Shown here: one piece after another, positions 1 through 7,629 of the stretch | Layout: the number at the start of each line of letters is the position of its first letter | Numbering within the stretch: position 1 is the first letter of the stretch | Assembly (NCBI GenBank): GCA_030065815.1 | Contig: JASJCU010000051.1 | Location: 1-34,400, forward strand | Source of the DNA: Gammaproteobacteria bacterium | Lineage (GTDB): Bacteria; Pseudomonadota; Gammaproteobacteria; Chromatiales; Chromatiaceae | Direction: 5' to 3' | DNA length: 34,400 nt | Program-made: the position numbers and the translations under genes | Notes under the pieces: model-generated | Database searches by the model: none | What the model saw: the letters and a program-made list of their open reading frames with translations, nothing else | What the model was told of the DNA's origin: nothing

Positions 1-1
1 G

Positions 2-193
2 AACGGTTCGCCACGCGATCCCGCCGGCAACATCGGGGCGTTCGAGGCGTGCCTGATGAACACGCCGATGGAGCGACCCGACGAACCGGTCGAGATCCTG
101 CGCAGCCTGCACAGCTTCGACCCCTGCCTGGCCTGCGCGACCCACGTGATGTCGGAAGACGGTCAGGAACTCACCCGGGTCAAGATTCGCTGA
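2..193 (+). CDS. hupL: [NiFe]-hydrogenase large subunit, C-terminal fragment (HyaB/HupL type)
   Basis: Only the last 63 codons are in the window; the gene begins upstream. The fragment carries the family's C-terminal signature DPCLACATH, whose two cysteines bind the Ni-Fe centre. It is followed by a 15-residue tail ([15 protein letters not shown]) of the kind removed after the His by a HyaD/HybD-type protease once nickel is inserted. The enzyme splits H2 at the periplasmic face of the inner membrane. It is followed after 18 bases by a HupE-like small gene and then a HyaC-type cytochrome b, the usual partner of group 1 membrane-bound uptake hydrogenases. That places it in the Hya/Hup type rather than the Hyb type encoded further on. 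The fragment is too short for finer subgrouping. Confidence 0.93.
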   Translation, partial: NGSPRDPAGNIGAFEACLMNTPMERPDEPVEILRSLHSFDPCLACATHVMSEDGQELTRVKIR

Positions 194-211
194 AGCGAGG
201 AGGATACGGCA

Positions 212-424
212 ATGACAAAGTCTGCAATCACAGGGGTGGCGTCGCTGTGCGGTCTCGGCCAGCTCGCCGTTGCCCATCCCGGACACGACCCGCTGGTCGC
301 CCACGCCGATGGCCTGCTGCATCCACTGTTCGGCGCCGAGCACGTGCTGCTGGCAGCGGTCATCGGCGGGGTTGTGTGGCTGCTTGGCCGCACCTGCGGC
401 AGCGGCCGGCGCGACGGGGAGTAA
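212..424 (+). CDS. Short HupE/UreJ-like membrane protein (70 aa)
   Basis: A strong GAGGAGG ribosome binding site at 196-202 precedes the ATG. The product has a signal-like N-terminus ending near AVA, then HPGHDPL and the segment HPLFGAEHVLLAAVIGG, followed by one hydrophobic stretch and a basic end. This resembles the N-terminal part of HupE/UreJ proteins, which have AHPGH after the signal peptide and an HPxxGxDHxL motif at the first membrane helix and are linked to nickel supply for hydrogenase or urease. Full HupE is roughly 190 residues with six helices, and this one stops after the first. It lies between the large subunit and the cytochrome b, so it is probably co-translated with them. 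It could be a genuine mini-HupE with a private role or a decayed copy; the clean ribosome site and intact frame favour a working gene. The HupE relationship is from motif memory, not a search. Confidence 0.72.
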   Translation: MTKSAITGVASLCGLGQLAVAHPGHDPLVAHADGLLHPLFGAEHVLLAAVIGGVVWLLGRTCGSGRRDGE

Positions 425-429
425 GTCCT

Positions 430-1143
430 ATGACGACAATGGCCACCAAACCACATGCCGAACCGGCGGTCTATGTCTACGAGGCGCCGTTGCGCCTGTG
501 GCACTGGATCAATGCGTTGGCGATCGTCGTGCTGATCGTCACCGGCTACCTGATCGCCAGCCCGCTGCCGAGTGTGCCCGGCGAAGCGTCGGACAGTTTT
601 CTGATGGGCTACATCCGTTTCGTCCATTTCGCCGCCGGCTACGTGCTCGCGATCGCGTTCCTGTTCCGCATCTACTGGGCGTTCATGGGCAATCACCATG
701 CACGGCAGCTGTTCACACCGCCGCTGTTCAACCGCGACTGGTGGGGCGGTGTCTGGCACGAGATCAAGTGGTATGCGTTCGCCGCCAAGGAGCCCCGCAA
801 GTACGAGGGACACAATCCCCTGGCCGTGCTCGTCATGCACTTCCTGTTCCTCTGGATGCTGGTGTTCATGATCGTCACCGGCTTTGCGCTGTACGGCGAG
901 GGCACCGGGATGGGTACCTGGCAGTACGAATGGTTCAGCAGTTGGGTGATCCCGCTGATGGGACAGAGCCAGGACGTGCATACCTGGCACCACCTGGTGA
1001 TGTGGGCATTCGTCTGTTTCATGATCATCCACGTGTACGTCGCGATCCGCGAGGACATCATGTCGCGGCAATCGCTGATCAGCACGATGATCAGTGGCTG
1101 GCGGATGTTCAAGGACAGCCGCGACATCGACGACGGGCACTAG
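430..1143 (+). CDS. hupC: Ni/Fe-hydrogenase b-type cytochrome subunit
   Basis: A 237-residue integral membrane protein of the HyaC/HupC family. It anchors the hydrogenase dimer and passes electrons from the small subunit to the quinone pool through two b hemes. Four hydrophobic segments are visible. Candidate heme-ligand histidines sit in LRLWHWINA near the N-terminus, FVHFAAGY, HTWHHLVMW and IIHVYVAI, matching the family pattern. The ATG at 430 is chosen because GGGGAGTA lies 8-10 bases upstream and the start falls just after the preceding stop; the frame is open far upstream but non-coding there. It follows the large subunit and the HupE-like gene. No maturation gene follows it, so that enzyme probably relies on factors encoded elsewhere or shared with the Hyb operon. 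Confidence 0.95.
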   Translation: MTTMATKPHAEPAVYVYEAPLRLWHWINALAIVVLIVTGYLIASPLPSVPGEASDSFLMGYIRFVHFAAGYVLAIAFLFRIYWAFMGNHHARQLFTPPLFNRDWWGGVWHEIKWYAFAAKEPRKYEGHNPLAVLVMHFLFLWMLVFMIVTGFALYGEGTGMGTWQYEWFSSWVIPLMGQSQDVHTWHHLVMWAFVCFMIIHVYVAIREDIMSRQSLISTMISGWRMFKDSRDIDDGH

Positions 1144-1177
1144 GTTTCCCCCTACCGCGACGCCTGCGCGGATTGCG

Positions 1178-1207
1178 CCGCGACCGCCAAGGTCGCGGTT
1201 CTTCTTT
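1178..1207 (+). terminator. Hairpin terminator after the hupL-hupC operon
   Basis: CCGCGACC (1178-1185) pairs perfectly with GGTCGCGG (1191-1198) around a 5-base loop and is followed by a T-rich tract (TTCTTCTTT). It begins 35 bases after the cytochrome b stop, as expected for an intrinsic terminator ending that operon. Confidence 0.75.
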
Positions 1208-1753
1208 GCCGACGGGACGGATGCCAGGACCGTGGCGGCGTCGTTGTTGATGCCGATCGAGAAACCGTATCCACGCACGCCGGTCGTCACCGCCGTCCAT
1301 CGCCTGCTGCGAGACGACGGAGTAGCCTGCGCCCGGCCGCTACAGGCCGCCAGTGTCGATGCCCGGCACGTAGAGTCCGCAGCGACGATCTCTGCGTGCC
1401 TTACCCCGGCGACCTGGTGCCGGAGGCCCGTCGGCACGCCGGCGCCGTCGTGGGCGAGTCTCTCGATCCGCAACGTGCCGGACACCCTAAGGTCGCGAGC
1501 ATATTGGTCCGTAGTCCGGGGCCGCGCCGCGGCGCCCCGGACCCCGTGCCGGGCGCCGGCTGTGGCTTATCCGCCGCTACCGGGGCTCGCCACGCCAGCA
1601 CGCGGCGACTGACCGGGTTGGCCCGTGGGGCCGCCGCGCGTGTCTGCCGTGGTTTTTGTCGCGACAGGCCGCGTCGCGGCGCGAATGCGTGTCAACGGCG
1701 CCGTGCCGATGCCGACCAGTAGCCCTATCTGCGACGTAAAACGCGCCACGACT

Positions 1754-1768
1754 ATTGGCGTTGCCAAT
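1754..1768. promoter_or_regulatory. 15-base palindrome upstream of the hyb operon
   Basis: ATTGGC and GCCAAT form a perfect inverted repeat around GTT, about 160 bases before hybO, in otherwise non-coding DNA. Such a site could bind a dimeric regulator of the hydrogenase operon. No regulator is identifiable in the window and a chance occurrence is possible. Confidence 0.25.
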
Positions 1769-1835
1769 ACTCATCCCAGGCCCCGACCGACGCCCTGCCG
1801 ACAAAAAGTCGGTCTCTTTGAGGCAGGTCAGACGA

Positions 1836-1854
1836 ATCGCAGATTAACGCAGAT
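1836..1854. repeat. Short CGCAGAT direct repeat (dispersed-repeat fragment?)
   Basis: Two CGCAGAT copies with a 10-base period (1838-1844 and 1848-1854) lie within ATCGCAGATTAACGCAGAT. From memory this resembles a short repeat family common in intergenic DNA of proteobacteria. Only the periodicity is directly seen. Confidence 0.35.
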
Positions 1855-1926
1855 CAAGTAGGACATAGGCGACTATCTTCGCACCTTGAGCTCCGCGGCA
1901 ATCCACATAACAACGGGGATTCTTCG

Positions 1927-3048
1927 ATGGCCGACTCTGATTTCGATTTCTCCGCGCTGGAGACGCGACTGGGCGTCTCACGACGCACGTTTCTCAAGTT
2001 CTGTACCGGCGTCGCTGCGTCGCTCGGGCTCGGCGACCAGGCCGCCTACGCGATGGCCGAGGCCGTCGCCGACAAAAAGAAGCGCCCGCCGGTGATCTGG
2101 CTGCACGGCCAGGAATGCACCGGTCCGACCGAGGCGCTGCTGCGCTCCGAGCAGCCCAGCCTCGAACACCTGATCCTCGACCTGATCTCGCTGGATTATC
2201 ACCAGACCCTCGACGCCGGTGCCGGCCACCATGTCGAGGAGCTGAAGCGTCACGTGATGCAGGAGAACAAGGGCAAGTACCTGCTGGTCGTCGAAGGCGC
2301 GATCCCGCTCGCCCAGGACGGCATCTTCTGCAAGATCGGCGGCCAGACCATGGTCGACGCGACCCGCGAGGCCGCCGAGCACGCCGCGGCGATCGTCGCC
2401 TACGGCTCGTGCGCGAGCTGGGGCGGGGTCCAGGCCGCGTCGCCGAACCCGACCGGCGCGGTCGGTGCGCCGCAGTTCCTCACCGACAAGACCGTCGTGA
2501 CGATCCCGGGTTGCCCGCCGAACCCGGCGAACTTCATCGGCACGGTGCTGTTCTTCGTCACCTACGGCAAGCTGCCGCCGATCGACGCCAAGGGTCGGCC
2601 GAAATGGGCCTATGGCCGCCTGATACACGAGAACTGCTATCGCCGTCCGCACTTCGACGCCGGGCGCTTCGCGACCGAGTTCGGAGACGAGGGCCATCAG
2701 AAGGGCTGGTGCCTGTACAAGCTCGGCTGCAAGGGGCCGGAGACCTACAACAACTGCCCGAGCCTCGAGTTCAACAACGTCGGCGGCGGGGTCTGGCCGA
2801 TCGGCGTCGGCCACCCGTGCTTCGGCTGTTCGGAGGAGGGCACCGGTTTCAACAAGGCGCTGTTCAGCCTGTCTGATGTCAAGACCCATACCCCGCCGAA
2901 CGCCTTCCCGACCATCGATACGCGCGAAGAGACCAGCACCGCGACGGTCGCGACGGCCGCGATCGCCGGCGCCGCGGTCGGCGCGGCGCTCGGCGCCAGT
3001 GCGGTCGCCGGCGGCAAGCTCGGCAAGCGGCAGGACGAACAGGAGTAG
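1927..3048 (+). CDS. hybO: Hydrogenase-2-type [NiFe]-hydrogenase small subunit (HybO) with an altered proximal-cluster motif
   Basis: A 373-residue precursor, close to E. coli HybO in length. The N-terminus has a Tat signal (SRRTFLKFC, residues 18-26), so the folded dimer is exported to the periplasm. Electrons pass from the Ni-Fe site through three FeS clusters. The distal cluster ligands His234, Cys237, Cys262 and Cys268 are present, as are the medial ligands Cys277, Cys298 and Cys301. For the proximal cluster Cys64, Cys162 and Cys196 are present, but the second cysteine of the usual ECTGCTE motif is proline (ECTGPTE, Pro67). An Ala/Gly-rich hydrophobic tail (about 338-362) should anchor the protein in the membrane, as in HybO. 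It heads the operon; hybA follows after 6 bases. The cysteine loss takes three base changes (TGC to CCG), so it is not a simple sequencing error. Family assignment is secure; the consequence of Pro67 is unknown. Confidence 0.95.
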   Translation: MADSDFDFSALETRLGVSRRTFLKFCTGVAASLGLGDQAAYAMAEAVADKKKRPPVIWLHGQECTGPTEALLRSEQPSLEHLILDLISLDYHQTLDAGAGHHVEELKRHVMQENKGKYLLVVEGAIPLAQDGIFCKIGGQTMVDATREAAEHAAAIVAYGSCASWGGVQAASPNPTGAVGAPQFLTDKTVVTIPGCPPNPANFIGTVLFFVTYGKLPPIDAKGRPKWAYGRLIHENCYRRPHFDAGRFATEFGDEGHQKGWCLYKLGCKGPETYNNCPSLEFNNVGGGVWPIGVGHPCFGCSEEGTGFNKALFSLSDVKTHTPPNAFPTIDTREETSTATVATAAIAGAAVGAALGASAVAGGKLGKRQDEQE

Positions 3049-3054
3049 CGGGCG

Positions 3055-4032
3055 ATGGCGATGAACCGACGCGATTTTCTCAAGGCGTCGCTGGGTGGCG
3101 GCGCGGCCGCCGTCGTCAGCGGCGGTGTCGAGGCGCGGCCCAATCTCGAACCGGCGCCGCAGGCCGTGGGCATGCTGTTCGATTCGACGCTGTGCGTCGG
3201 CTGCAAGGCCTGCGTGACGGCGTGCAAGGAGGTCAACGACCTTCCGCCGACGATCGTCGGCGACGACGTGCACTACGACTCGGCACGCGACCTGTCGGCG
3301 CAGACCTTCAACGTCATCAAGGTCTACACCGACGGCCTGCAGACGACCAAGGATGCCGAGGTCGACGGCTACGCGTTCGAGAAACGCAGCTGCATGCACT
3401 GCGTCGATCCCGGCTGTGTATCGGTATGCCCGGTCACGGCGCTGATCCGCGACCCGATGACCGGCATCGTCACCTACGACGTCGATGCCTGCATCGGCTG
3501 CCGCACCTGCATGACCGGGTGTCCGTACAACGTGCCGCAGTTCGACTACGACAACCCCTGGGGCGCGTTGCACAAGTGTGAGATGTGCAACCAGAAGGGC
3601 GTCGAGCGCATCAACAAGGGCCTGATGACCGGCTGTGCCGAGGCCTGCCCGACCGGCGCCACGCTGTTCGGGTCGCGCGAGGCGCTGCTCGAAGAGGCGA
3701 AGCGGCGCGTGGCGCTGAAGCCGGGCGAAATCTACAACTACCCGCGCGGTGACGTGCGCGATCCCGACAGCTACCACGAGAAGGCGGTACCGGAATATCG
3801 CCAGCATGTCTGGGGCGAGAAAGAGGCCGGCGGCACCAACGTCATGCACGTCTCGTCGATCTCGTTCGACAAGCTCGGCATGCCGCCGCTCGGCGAACGC
3901 TCCTACGTCTCGATCTCCGAAGGCGTGCAGCACACGCTGTACAGCTACCTGGCACTGCCTGCCGTGATGCTCGGCGGCCTGACCTGGCTGGTCAAGCGCA
4001 ACACCGAAGACGACGAGGGGGACGACTCATGA
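3055..4032 (+). CDS. hybA: Hydrogenase-2-type ferredoxin subunit HybA
   Basis: A 325-residue electron-transfer subunit that carries electrons from the small subunit to the membrane partner HybB. A Tat signal (NRRDFLKASLGG, residues 4-15) directs export. Four ferredoxin-like cysteine sets follow: CVGCKACVTAC, CMHCVDPGCVSVC, CIGCRTCMTGC and CEMC paired with a later CAEAC, enough for four [4Fe-4S] clusters. A C-terminal hydrophobic segment (YLALPAVMLGGLTWLV) would tether it to the membrane, as known for HybA. The start is 3055 or the in-frame ATG at 3061. A GGAG overlapping the hybO stop precedes both. Its stop overlaps the hybB start (ATGA), indicating translational coupling. Confidence 0.95.
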   Translation: MAMNRRDFLKASLGGGAAAVVSGGVEARPNLEPAPQAVGMLFDSTLCVGCKACVTACKEVNDLPPTIVGDDVHYDSARDLSAQTFNVIKVYTDGLQTTKDAEVDGYAFEKRSCMHCVDPGCVSVCPVTALIRDPMTGIVTYDVDACIGCRTCMTGCPYNVPQFDYDNPWGALHKCEMCNQKGVERINKGLMTGCAEACPTGATLFGSREALLEEAKRRVALKPGEIYNYPRGDVRDPDSYHEKAVPEYRQHVWGEKEAGGTNVMHVSSISFDKLGMPPLGERSYVSISEGVQHTLYSYLALPAVMLGGLTWLVKRNTEDDEGDDS

Positions 4033-5183
4033 GCCACTACCAGCCGCTCGAACGCCGCGTCGTCACGGTGCCGTTCGTGATCATGGGCGTGATCGCGCTG
4101 ATCGGGATCTATTATCTGGTCGAGCGCTTCATCTACGGCATGGGCGCGGTGACCAACCTCAACGACGGTTTTCCGTGGGGGATCTGGGTCGTCTACGATA
4201 TCGTCGTCGGTACCGCGCTGGCCTGCGGCGGTTATGCGCTCGCGGTCACCGTGTACGTGTTCAACAAGGGCAGATACCACCCGCTGATGCGCCCGGCATT
4301 GCTCGCCAGCCTGCTCGGCTACGGCCTCGGCGGTATTGGCGCCGTCATCGACATGGGGCGCTGGTGGCAGTTCTACAACCTGTACCTGCCGTGGCAGATG
4401 AACTTCAACTCGGTGATGCTCGAGGTCGGCCTGTGCGTGACCGCGTACGTCATCGTGCTGGCGATCGAGTTTTCGCCGACTGTGCTCGAGAAGTTCAAGG
4501 CCGACGCGCTGCTCAAGAAGCTCAACAAGGTGCTGTTCTTCGTGATCGCGCTCGGTATCCTGCTGCCGACGATGCACCAGTCGTCGCTCGGTACGATGCT
4601 GATCGCGATGGGCTGGAAGGTCCACCCGCTGTGGCAGACCCTGCACCTGCAGCCGTTCTTCGCCGTACTGACCGCGTTCACGATGGGTTTCGCGATCGTC
4701 GTTTTCGAGGCATCGTTGTCGTCGGTCGGTTTCCGCCGTGATCCCGAGACCCACCTGCTGTCGGGTCTCGGCAAGATCATCGTCGGCCTGATCAGCGTCT
4801 ACCTGGTGTTCCGCTTCGGCGAGCTCGTGGTACGCGGCAAGCTCGGCCTGATATTCGCCGGCGATTTCGCCAGCCTGATGTTCATCATCGAGACCGCGCT
4901 GTTCGCGTATCCGCTGGCCGTGCTGTTGTCGCCACGCGGCCGGGAGAACGCGCGCTTACTGCTGTTCGCCGCGGTCAGCATGCTGCTGGCCGGCTCGCTG
5001 TACCGCTTCAATGCCTTTCTGATCACGATGGATCCGGGACCGGGATACAGCTACTTCCCGTCGCTTCCCGAGATCATGGTCACGCTCGGTCTGGTGGCCA
5101 TAGAGATCATGATATTCCTGTTCGTGGTGAAGAAGTTTCCTGTCATGCCGCGCGAAGAACGCGGTGCCCAATCGGCTGCCTGA
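4029..5183 (+). CDS. hybB: Hydrogenase-2-type integral membrane subunit HybB (NrfD/PsrC-like)
   Basis: A 384-residue polytopic membrane protein with about ten hydrophobic segments, the length and pattern of HybB in the NrfD/PsrC family. It exchanges electrons between HybA and the quinone pool. In E. coli Hyd-2 this module has no heme and can couple to proton movement. Recognisable stretches include the early DGFPWGIWVVYDIVVG and the MHQSSLGTM loop, which are typical of this family. Translation starts at the ATG overlapping the hybA stop. hybC follows after a 26-base gap containing its own AGAGGAGA ribosome site. Confidence 0.95.
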   Translation: MSHYQPLERRVVTVPFVIMGVIALIGIYYLVERFIYGMGAVTNLNDGFPWGIWVVYDIVVGTALACGGYALAVTVYVFNKGRYHPLMRPALLASLLGYGLGGIGAVIDMGRWWQFYNLYLPWQMNFNSVMLEVGLCVTAYVIVLAIEFSPTVLEKFKADALLKKLNKVLFFVIALGILLPTMHQSSLGTMLIAMGWKVHPLWQTLHLQPFFAVLTAFTMGFAIVVFEASLSSVGFRRDPETHLLSGLGKIIVGLISVYLVFRFGELVVRGKLGLIFAGDFASLMFIIETALFAYPLAVLLSPRGRENARLLLFAAVSMLLAGSLYRFNAFLITMDPGPGYSYFPSLPEIMVTLGLVAIEIMIFLFVVKKFPVMPREERGAQSAA

Positions 5184-5209
5184 AGGCCGGGCTTCAGAGG
5201 AGAATCCTT

Positions 5210-6913
5210 GTGACGACACGTATCACCGTTGATCCCATTACCCGCATCGAGGGGCACCTGCGCATCGATGTCGAGGTCGATGACGGCAAGATCTCGAAGG
5301 CCTGGTCATCCGGGCAGATGTGGCGCGGCATCGAAAAGATCCTGATCGGCCGCGACCCGCGCGAGGCCTGGACATACACGCAGCGCTTCTGCGGCGTGTG
5401 CACGACCGTGCACGCCATCACGTCGGTGCGCGCGGTCGAGAACGCGCTGCAGCTCGAGGTGCCGGTCAACGCCCAGCTGGTGCGCAACATCATCCAGACC
5501 GCGCACGCGATCCAGGATCACATCGTGCACTTCTACCATCTGTCGGCGGTCGACTGGGTCGACGTCGTGTCGGCACTGGAGGCCGACCCGGTGGCGACGG
5601 CCAAGCTCGCCGAGTCGCTGTCGGACTGGCACCTGAACGGCCCGCACGAGATGAAGGCCGTGCAGGAACGCCTCAAGACCTTCGTCGGCAGCGGCCAGCT
5701 CGGACCGTTCGCCAGCGGCTACTGGGGCCACCCGGCGATGAAGCTGCCGCCCGAGGTCAACCTGCTCGGCGTCGCCCACTACATGCAGGCGCTGGACATC
5801 CAGAACAACGCCAACAAGATCGTCGCAATCCTCGGCGGCAAGAGCCCGCATATCCAGAACGTCGCGGTCGGCGGTATCAGCAACTCGATCAGTCACGACG
5901 CGCCGTCGGTGCTCAACATCGAGCGCCTGATGCTGATCAAGACCTTCATCGACAAGCTCGATCACTTCGTCAAGTCGACCTACCTGACCGACGTGCCGGC
6001 GATCGGTGCGTTCTACCTCGACTGGGCCGGTATCGGCGGCGGCGTCAACAACTACCTGACCGTGCCCGACTGCCCGCAGGACGCCAAGGGTACCGTGTTC
6101 GATCTGCCGGGTGGCTATATCGCCAACGGTGACCTCGGCAGCCTGAAACCGATCACGACGTTCAACGACGCGTATTTCCGCGACGGTGTCGCCGAGAGCT
6201 CGAAGCACGCATGGTACGAGGGTGACGCGGCATTGCACCCGTACGACGGCGAGACCGAGCCGCAGTACACCGACTTCCAGGACGACGGCAAGTACTCCTG
6301 GGTCAAGGCCCCGACCTTCTACGGCAAGCGTGCCGAAGTCGGGCCGCTGGCCGACGTACTGGTCGGTGTCGCGAGCGGCAACGAGCGCTACAAGACCTAC
6401 CTCGACCAGGCGATCAACGTCATCAAGGCGGTGTCGAAGCAATCGGAGATCCCGCTGTCGGCGATGGAATCGACGATCGGCCGGCACGCGGCGCGCGCGG
6501 TACGCTGCGCCGTCATGGTCGACACGCTCAAGGATCAGTGGCAGCGCCTCGTCGACAATGTCGGCACCGGCGATCTCGACACCTTCAACGCGCCCGAGTT
6601 CCCGAAGGGCGAAGTGCGTGGGGTCGGCTTCCACCAGGCGCCACGCGGTACGCTGTCGCACTGGATCGTGATCGAGGGCGGCAAGATCAAGAACTATCAG
6701 GCGGTCGTGCCGAGCACGTGGAATGCCGGCCCGCGCGATGCCGACGACCAGATCGGCCCCTACGAGTCGTCGCTGCTCGACAACCCGGTCGCCGATCCGG
6801 AGAAGCCGCTCGAGGTGCTGCGCACGGTGCATTCCTTCGACCCGTGCATCGCCTGCGCGATCCACCTGTTCGACAACGAACAATCCGAGATCGTCAAAGT
6901 GCGCGCGCTCTAG
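5210..6913 (+). CDS. hybC: Hydrogenase-2-type [NiFe]-hydrogenase large subunit (HybC)
   Basis: A 567-residue catalytic subunit, the same length as E. coli HybC, which splits or forms H2 at a Ni-Fe(CN)2CO centre. The N-terminal signature RFCGVCTTVH supplies Cys61 and Cys64. The C-terminal DPCIACAIH supplies Cys546 and Cys549 and ends at His552, followed by a 15-residue tail removed by the HybD protease. RIEGHLRID near the start is also a family motif. It has no signal of its own and is exported together with the HybO Tat signal. Translation starts at GTG 5210, with AGAGGAGA 7-14 bases upstream. All four nickel-binding cysteines are intact, so the enzyme looks active despite the altered small subunit. 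Confidence 0.97.
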   Translation: MTTRITVDPITRIEGHLRIDVEVDDGKISKAWSSGQMWRGIEKILIGRDPREAWTYTQRFCGVCTTVHAITSVRAVENALQLEVPVNAQLVRNIIQTAHAIQDHIVHFYHLSAVDWVDVVSALEADPVATAKLAESLSDWHLNGPHEMKAVQERLKTFVGSGQLGPFASGYWGHPAMKLPPEVNLLGVAHYMQALDIQNNANKIVAILGGKSPHIQNVAVGGISNSISHDAPSVLNIERLMLIKTFIDKLDHFVKSTYLTDVPAIGAFYLDWAGIGGGVNNYLTVPDCPQDAKGTVFDLPGGYIANGDLGSLKPITTFNDAYFRDGVAESSKHAWYEGDAALHPYDGETEPQYTDFQDDGKYSWVKAPTFYGKRAEVGPLADVLVGVASGNERYKTYLDQAINVIKAVSKQSEIPLSAMESTIGRHAARAVRCAVMVDTLKDQWQRLVDNVGTGDLDTFNAPEFPKGEVRGVGFHQAPRGTLSHWIVIEGGKIKNYQAVVPSTWNAGPRDADDQIGPYESSLLDNPVADPEKPLEVLRTVHSFDPCIACAIHLFDNEQSEIVKVRAL

Positions 6914-6940
6914 GTGTGGTCACGTTTGCGGAGGTGTGAA

Positions 6941-7033
6941 ATGCAGACATCACGTACCCAACCGGCAGTGCCATTGGCGGCGTTGCGCCAGTTCACGCGC
7001 TGGGTCCATGCGCGGTTCCGTCACGTAGAATGA
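6941..7033 (+). CDS. Predicted 30-residue peptide between hybC and hybD
   Basis: An ATG preceded by GCGGAGGTG (6928-6936) opens a 30-codon frame ending at 7031-7033. The stop overlaps an in-frame upstream start of hybD (ATGA at 7030-7033). The peptide is basic and amphipathic, ending in ALRQFTRWVHARFRHVE, with no membrane helix or known motif. The good ribosome site and stop/start overlap suggest it is translated. It may be a leader coupling translation to the maturation genes, a small hydrogenase-associated protein, or the remnant of a longer gene. I do not recognise a family. Confidence 0.45.
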   Translation: MQTSRTQPAVPLAALRQFTRWVHARFRHVE

Positions 7034-7068
7034 CGCGTCGCCGCCAGGGCGACTTGCGGGAGGGGCAG

Positions 7069-7629
7069 ATGCACGACATCGCGACAGGAAAACCACGCAT
7101 CCTCGTCATCGGCATGGGCAACGTGCTGATGCAGGATGAAGGCATCGGTGTACGCGCGGTCGAGGAACTCGACAGCCGCTACACGATGCCCGACCACGTT
7201 ACGCTGGTCGATGGCGGCACGACCGGCATGGAACTGTTCGAACCGATGCGCAACTGCGACTGCCTGGTCGTCGCCGACGCCGTCAACGCGAACCTGCCGT
7301 CCGGATCGCTGCTGCGCATCGCCAACGACGAGATCAACGCGTTCTTTCAGACCAAGCTGTCGAATCACCAGCTCGGCCTGTCCGACCTGCTCGCCTTGCT
7401 GACCCTGAAAGGCGAGGCACCCGGGCACATCGCGATCATCGGCATGGTGCCGGATTCGCTGGAGAATCGCCTCGGGCTGTCGGCAGCGGCCGAGGCCGGT
7501 CTGCAGGGCATGGTCGCGAGCCTGGTCGACGAGCTGCGCGGTCTGGGTGTCGATGCCGTGCCGCGCGACGCGGTCGCCGCGGGACACTGGAAGCGCCAGG
7601 CGCGACTGGAGCGCACGTCATGTGCCTAG
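7069..7629 (+). CDS. hybD: Hydrogenase maturation endopeptidase HybD
   Basis: A cytoplasmic protease that removes the C-terminal tail of the large subunit after nickel insertion. The fold motif GMGNVLMQDEGIG holds the glutamate equivalent to E. coli HybD Glu16. VVADAV holds the Asp62 equivalent and SNHQLGL the His93 equivalent, so all three metal-contacting residues are present. The start at 7069 is chosen because GGGAGGGG lies just upstream and the product (186 aa) then begins near the family's usual N-terminus. An upstream in-frame ATG at 7030 would add 13 Arg-rich residues and overlap the small ORF. It ends inside the start of the next gene. Its natural substrate is presumably HybC, and possibly the upstream HupL too. 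Confidence 0.93.
   Translation: MHDIATGKPRILVIGMGNVLMQDEGIGVRAVEELDSRYTMPDHVTLVDGGTTGMELFEPMRNCDCLVVADAVNANLPSGSLLRIANDEINAFFQTKLSNHQLGLSDLLALLTLKGEAPGHIAIIGMVPDSLENRLGLSAAAEAGLQGMVASLVDELRGLGVDAVPRDAVAAGHWKRQARLERTSCA

Larger units (their letters stand above)
1208..1926. other. Non-coding stretch between the two hydrogenase operons
   Basis: I see no convincing gene here. The open frames are Arg/Pro/Ala-rich readings of high-GC DNA with no ribosome site or family resemblance. It holds a 15-base palindrome ATTGGC-GTT-GCCAAT at 1754-1768, a candidate operator. At 1836-1854 the heptamer CGCAGAT occurs twice, separated by TAA, resembling fragments of a repeat dispersed in many bacterial genomes. 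The last 130 bases are less GC-rich and probably contain the hyb promoter and leader. I could not identify a clear -24/-12 or -35/-10 pair. Confidence 0.6.

Noticed and set aside
1396-1722. Open frames in the gap between hydrogenase operons
   Set aside because: Arg/Gly/Pro-rich compositional frames on both strands without ribosome sites.
1978-3933. Long minus-strand open frame (about 650 codons) opposite hybO and hybA
   Set aside because: It is the mirror of GC-rich coding sequence: Arg/Asp/Val-rich, no motif, no ribosome site, and fully covered by two clearly real genes on the plus strand.
5306-6883. Minus-strand open frame of about 525 codons opposite hybC
   Set aside because: Shadow of the large-subunit gene; no recognisable protein features.
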